From: Sulfitobacter sp. SK011
GTDB lineage: Bacteria; Pseudomonadota; Alphaproteobacteria; Rhodobacterales; Rhodobacteraceae
Direction: 5' to 3'
NCBI RefSeq assembly: GCF_003352065.1
Contig: NZ_CP025803.1
Coordinates: 1,963,574-2,027,573 of the forward strand
Length of the DNA stretch: 64,000 nucleotides
Shown here: one piece after another, positions 62,579 through 64,000 of the stretch
Layout of the letters: each line of letters opens with the position of its first letter
Numbering within the stretch: position 1 is the first letter of the stretch
Program-made: the position numbers and the translations under genes
Notes under the pieces: generated by a model
Told to the model about the DNA's origin: nothing
What the model saw: the letters and a program-made list of their open reading frames with translations, nothing else
The model's database searches: none

Positions 62579-63280
62579 TCACAGCGATTTCATAACCGTC
62601 TGGGTGATGAAGGCAACAACCAGCGCCCAGCCAAACGAGGCAAGCGTGCCGATGATGACATATTCACTGATCGCGCGGTCCTTTGAGACGGTGTCGAACC
62701 GCAGGATGGATTTGGCAGCGATGAGGAATCCGATGCCTGTCGGTTCCCCGATGATCACCATCAGATAGATCAGTGTGCGTTCCAGAATGCCGATGATTTT
62801 TCCTGCATTTTCAAGGCCCTCCGAGTTGTCCTTAACGGAGAAACTTGCCATCAGGTAACCGATTGCCGGAAACCCGGCGCGGGTGGCGACGATAAGCCCG
62901 GTTGTGAAAACCGCAATCATCAAGAAGGTATCGGTATGATCTGCCCAATATCCCATCGCCACGGCATCGGGGATGTACCATGCGGCGACCGCAATGGTCA
63001 CCAGATGCGCCATCTGATCGCTGAGATAGGCCCAGAGGGTGTCGGGAAGTTTATAGGTTTTGACCGCATCGATCACAAAATGGATCACCGCAATGATAAG
63101 CGCCAGTTGCAGACTGCCGCCCAGCGCAATCGCCGTGCAAAAAAACACGATGGCAGCATGTAGCGCCAAGACCGCTGGTCTACGTTTATGTTTGATGATC
63201 CAATTGGTTTGAAACACAAAATCAGCGAATACATGGCCGGTGAGCAGCGCAATTGCCGTTTGCATGAAAAGGTCGGGCAT
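62579..63280 (-). CDS. DUF3307 membrane protein
   Basis: A 233-residue integral membrane protein with about five or six hydrophobic segments. The N-terminal half carries the DUF3307 signature: LLTGHVFADFVFQTNWIIKHKRR, HAAIVFF, and VIHFVIDAVKTYKL (His and Asp residues inside the membrane). Function is unknown. It lies downstream of a SatD-like gene on the same strand, a pairing I recall from other phyla. Two 26-bp operators lie about 85-140 bp upstream of its start. Confidence 0.82.
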   Translation of the reverse strand: MPDLFMQTAIALLTGHVFADFVFQTNWIIKHKRRPAVLALHAAIVFFCTAIALGGSLQLALIIAVIHFVIDAVKTYKLPDTLWAYLSDQMAHLVTIAVAAWYIPDAVAMGYWADHTDTFLMIAVFTTGLIVATRAGFPAIGYLMASFSVKDNSEGLENAGKIIGILERTLIYLMVIIGEPTGIGFLIAAKSILRFDTVSKDRAISEYVIIGTLASFGWALVVAFITQTVMKSL

Positions 63281-63364
63281 GTGGGGGTCCGATGCGGTTT
63301 GCGGGTCAATGTTTGGTGGTGGAAAGGGGCATGAGGTGAAAACGGGGTGGGCATGATCACCTGA

Positions 63365-63419
63365 AATACAGGTTAATTAGCCTGTTAATGCAAAATACAG
63401 GTATATTAACCTGTTATTG
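63365..63419. promoter_or_regulatory. Two tandem 26-bp operators upstream of DUF3307
   Basis: Unit 1 (63365-63390) and unit 2 (63394-63419) share 22 of 26 bases and begin AATACAGGT. Each is an imperfect palindrome of the form ACAGG-N8-CCTGT. Unit 2 overlaps the stop codon of the SatD-like gene. The AT-rich content stands out from the surroundings. Confidence 0.75.
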
Positions 63420-64000
63420 ATCCTCCTCCATCACGTCACAGACTTCCAGCAGGCGCAGGATGCCACTGCTGTCTATTTGTTGCTGTACGGTTTGCTGGGT
63501 CAACCCCAGTGTCGCAGCAACCTCCATTTGGGTGGGGCCGGCAGGCGGCAGCATCAGATAGGCAACTTCGGATTGTCGGCGGGTCCAGCCTTTGATGATG
63601 TGATCCGCTAGGGGCAACGCGGTGCGCAGGGGCAGGGGCGCGTCAGGGGCGGACAGCAGCACGCCGCGTTTCATCCCATCAAGTGCATGACCGGAGCGGA
63701 CAAAAGCCGTGCCCTCAGCCCCGGACAGGTCATCCCCGGTGATATAACCGGTGCCCAGACCAATGCCTAAGCGGGTTTCAAACCCTTTGCCCGCCCGCTG
63801 AACCGCTGCGCGCACCGCAATTGCGGCCCGAAAACACAAGCCCGGCGTCACAGCCATTTGCCAGCCATCACCCCGAAACCGGGTCAGTGGCGCGGCCATG
63901 CCCTGCCAAGCCCCAATATCCGCGGCGGCGGCATCCAGGTTTTTGAAAATAAGCGATAATTCATCTGACGTCATGTCTGACGATTTCACAATGTCACCTG
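63414..64000 (-). CDS. SatD-like protein with C-terminal helix-turn-helix (5' end outside window)
   Basis: The frame stays open to the right edge, where it reads GDIVKSSDM, the start-proximal motif of SatD proteins, so the gene begins just beyond the window. A GTG at 63989 lies within this motif and is not the start. The centre (RFRGDGWQMAV, FRAAIAVRAAVQ, FETRLGIGLGTGYITGDDLSG) resembles the class III nucleotide cyclase core, with the two metal Asp positions (GDIV and GDG) kept. The C-terminus has a helix-turn-helix (TQMEVAATLGLTQQTVQQQIDSSG). It may autoregulate through the tandem operators just downstream. Confidence 0.75.
   Translation of the reverse strand, partial: GDIVKSSDMTSDELSLIFKNLDAAAADIGAWQGMAAPLTRFRGDGWQMAVTPGLCFRAAIAVRAAVQRAGKGFETRLGIGLGTGYITGDDLSGAEGTAFVRSGHALDGMKRGVLLSAPDAPLPLRTALPLADHIIKGWTRRQSEVAYLMLPPAGPTQMEVAATLGLTQQTVQQQIDSSGILRLLEVCDVMEEDQ

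Overview
This 64 kb window is a chromosomal segment of an alphaproteobacterium, almost certainly a member of the Rhodobacterales (Roseobacter group). I base this on gene content and order: divergent tkt and zapA modules, a DUF2849/DUF934 sulfite-reduction operon, a form II coxSLM operon, a bactofilin with an M23 peptidase, and a TRAP-type dctPQM system. The regulatory DNA agrees: one alphaproteobacterial LexA box (GTTC-N7-GTTC) and two FnrL-type boxes (TTGAT-N4-ATCAA). I see no rRNA, tRNA, insertion sequence, prophage or CRISPR array. The genes are dense and mostly housekeeping or catabolic, and no gap between genes exceeds 300 bp.

Layout, left to right. 0-4 kb: end of an exported cyclophilin, then leftward M23 peptidase/bactofilin and bcp/DUF455 pairs. 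4-17.7 kb, rightward: an AsmA/YhdP-like giant, queA, an MFS transporter, DUF924, lpdA, two methyltransferases, a second MFS transporter and SOS-controlled uvrA. 17.7-26.8 kb, mostly leftward: an FNR-linked DUF2892 protein, MmgE/PrpD, and a valine-degradation cluster (fused 3-hydroxyisobutyryl-CoA hydrolase/3-hydroxyisobutyrate dehydrogenase, isobutyryl-CoA dehydrogenase, then mmsA with a divergent LysR regulator), interrupted by a YbdK-type ligase and a hypothetical gene. 26.9-35 kb: CBS protein, coaD, two gap paralogues, DUF808, transketolase, coiled-coil protein and zapA. 35-42 kb: grxD/bolA, then xdhC, a molybdopterin-binding protein and coxSLM. 42-45.6 kb: two Ala-rich low-complexity envelope proteins flanking infC, which appears to start at AUC. 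45.6-51.8 kb: the assimilatory sulfate/sulfite reduction operon (cysG, DUF2849, cysI, cysH, DUF934, then fpr) with a divergent Lrp/AsnC regulator. 51.8-60 kb: FNR-linked universal stress protein, cytochrome P450, then dctBD-dctPQM. 60-64 kb: tpiA, a 2-oxoglutarate oxygenase, TfoX/IscA-like genes, and a DUF3307/SatD-like pair at the right edge.

Points most worth a second look: (i) the DctD-type regulator has lost the Walker A lysine and the whole GAFTGA segment, yet two 16-bp palindromes in phase still sit upstream of dctP; (ii) the SatD-like/DUF3307 pair carries two tandem 26-bp operators, and the SatD-like protein has features recalling class III nucleotide cyclases; (iii) two consecutive valine-pathway enzymes are fused without a linker while an internal ribosome-binding site is kept; (iv) a perfect 16-bp-arm palindrome lies before lpdA; (v) infC has an AUC start; (vi) an OmpA-family protein holds 26 tandem 15-bp repeats.
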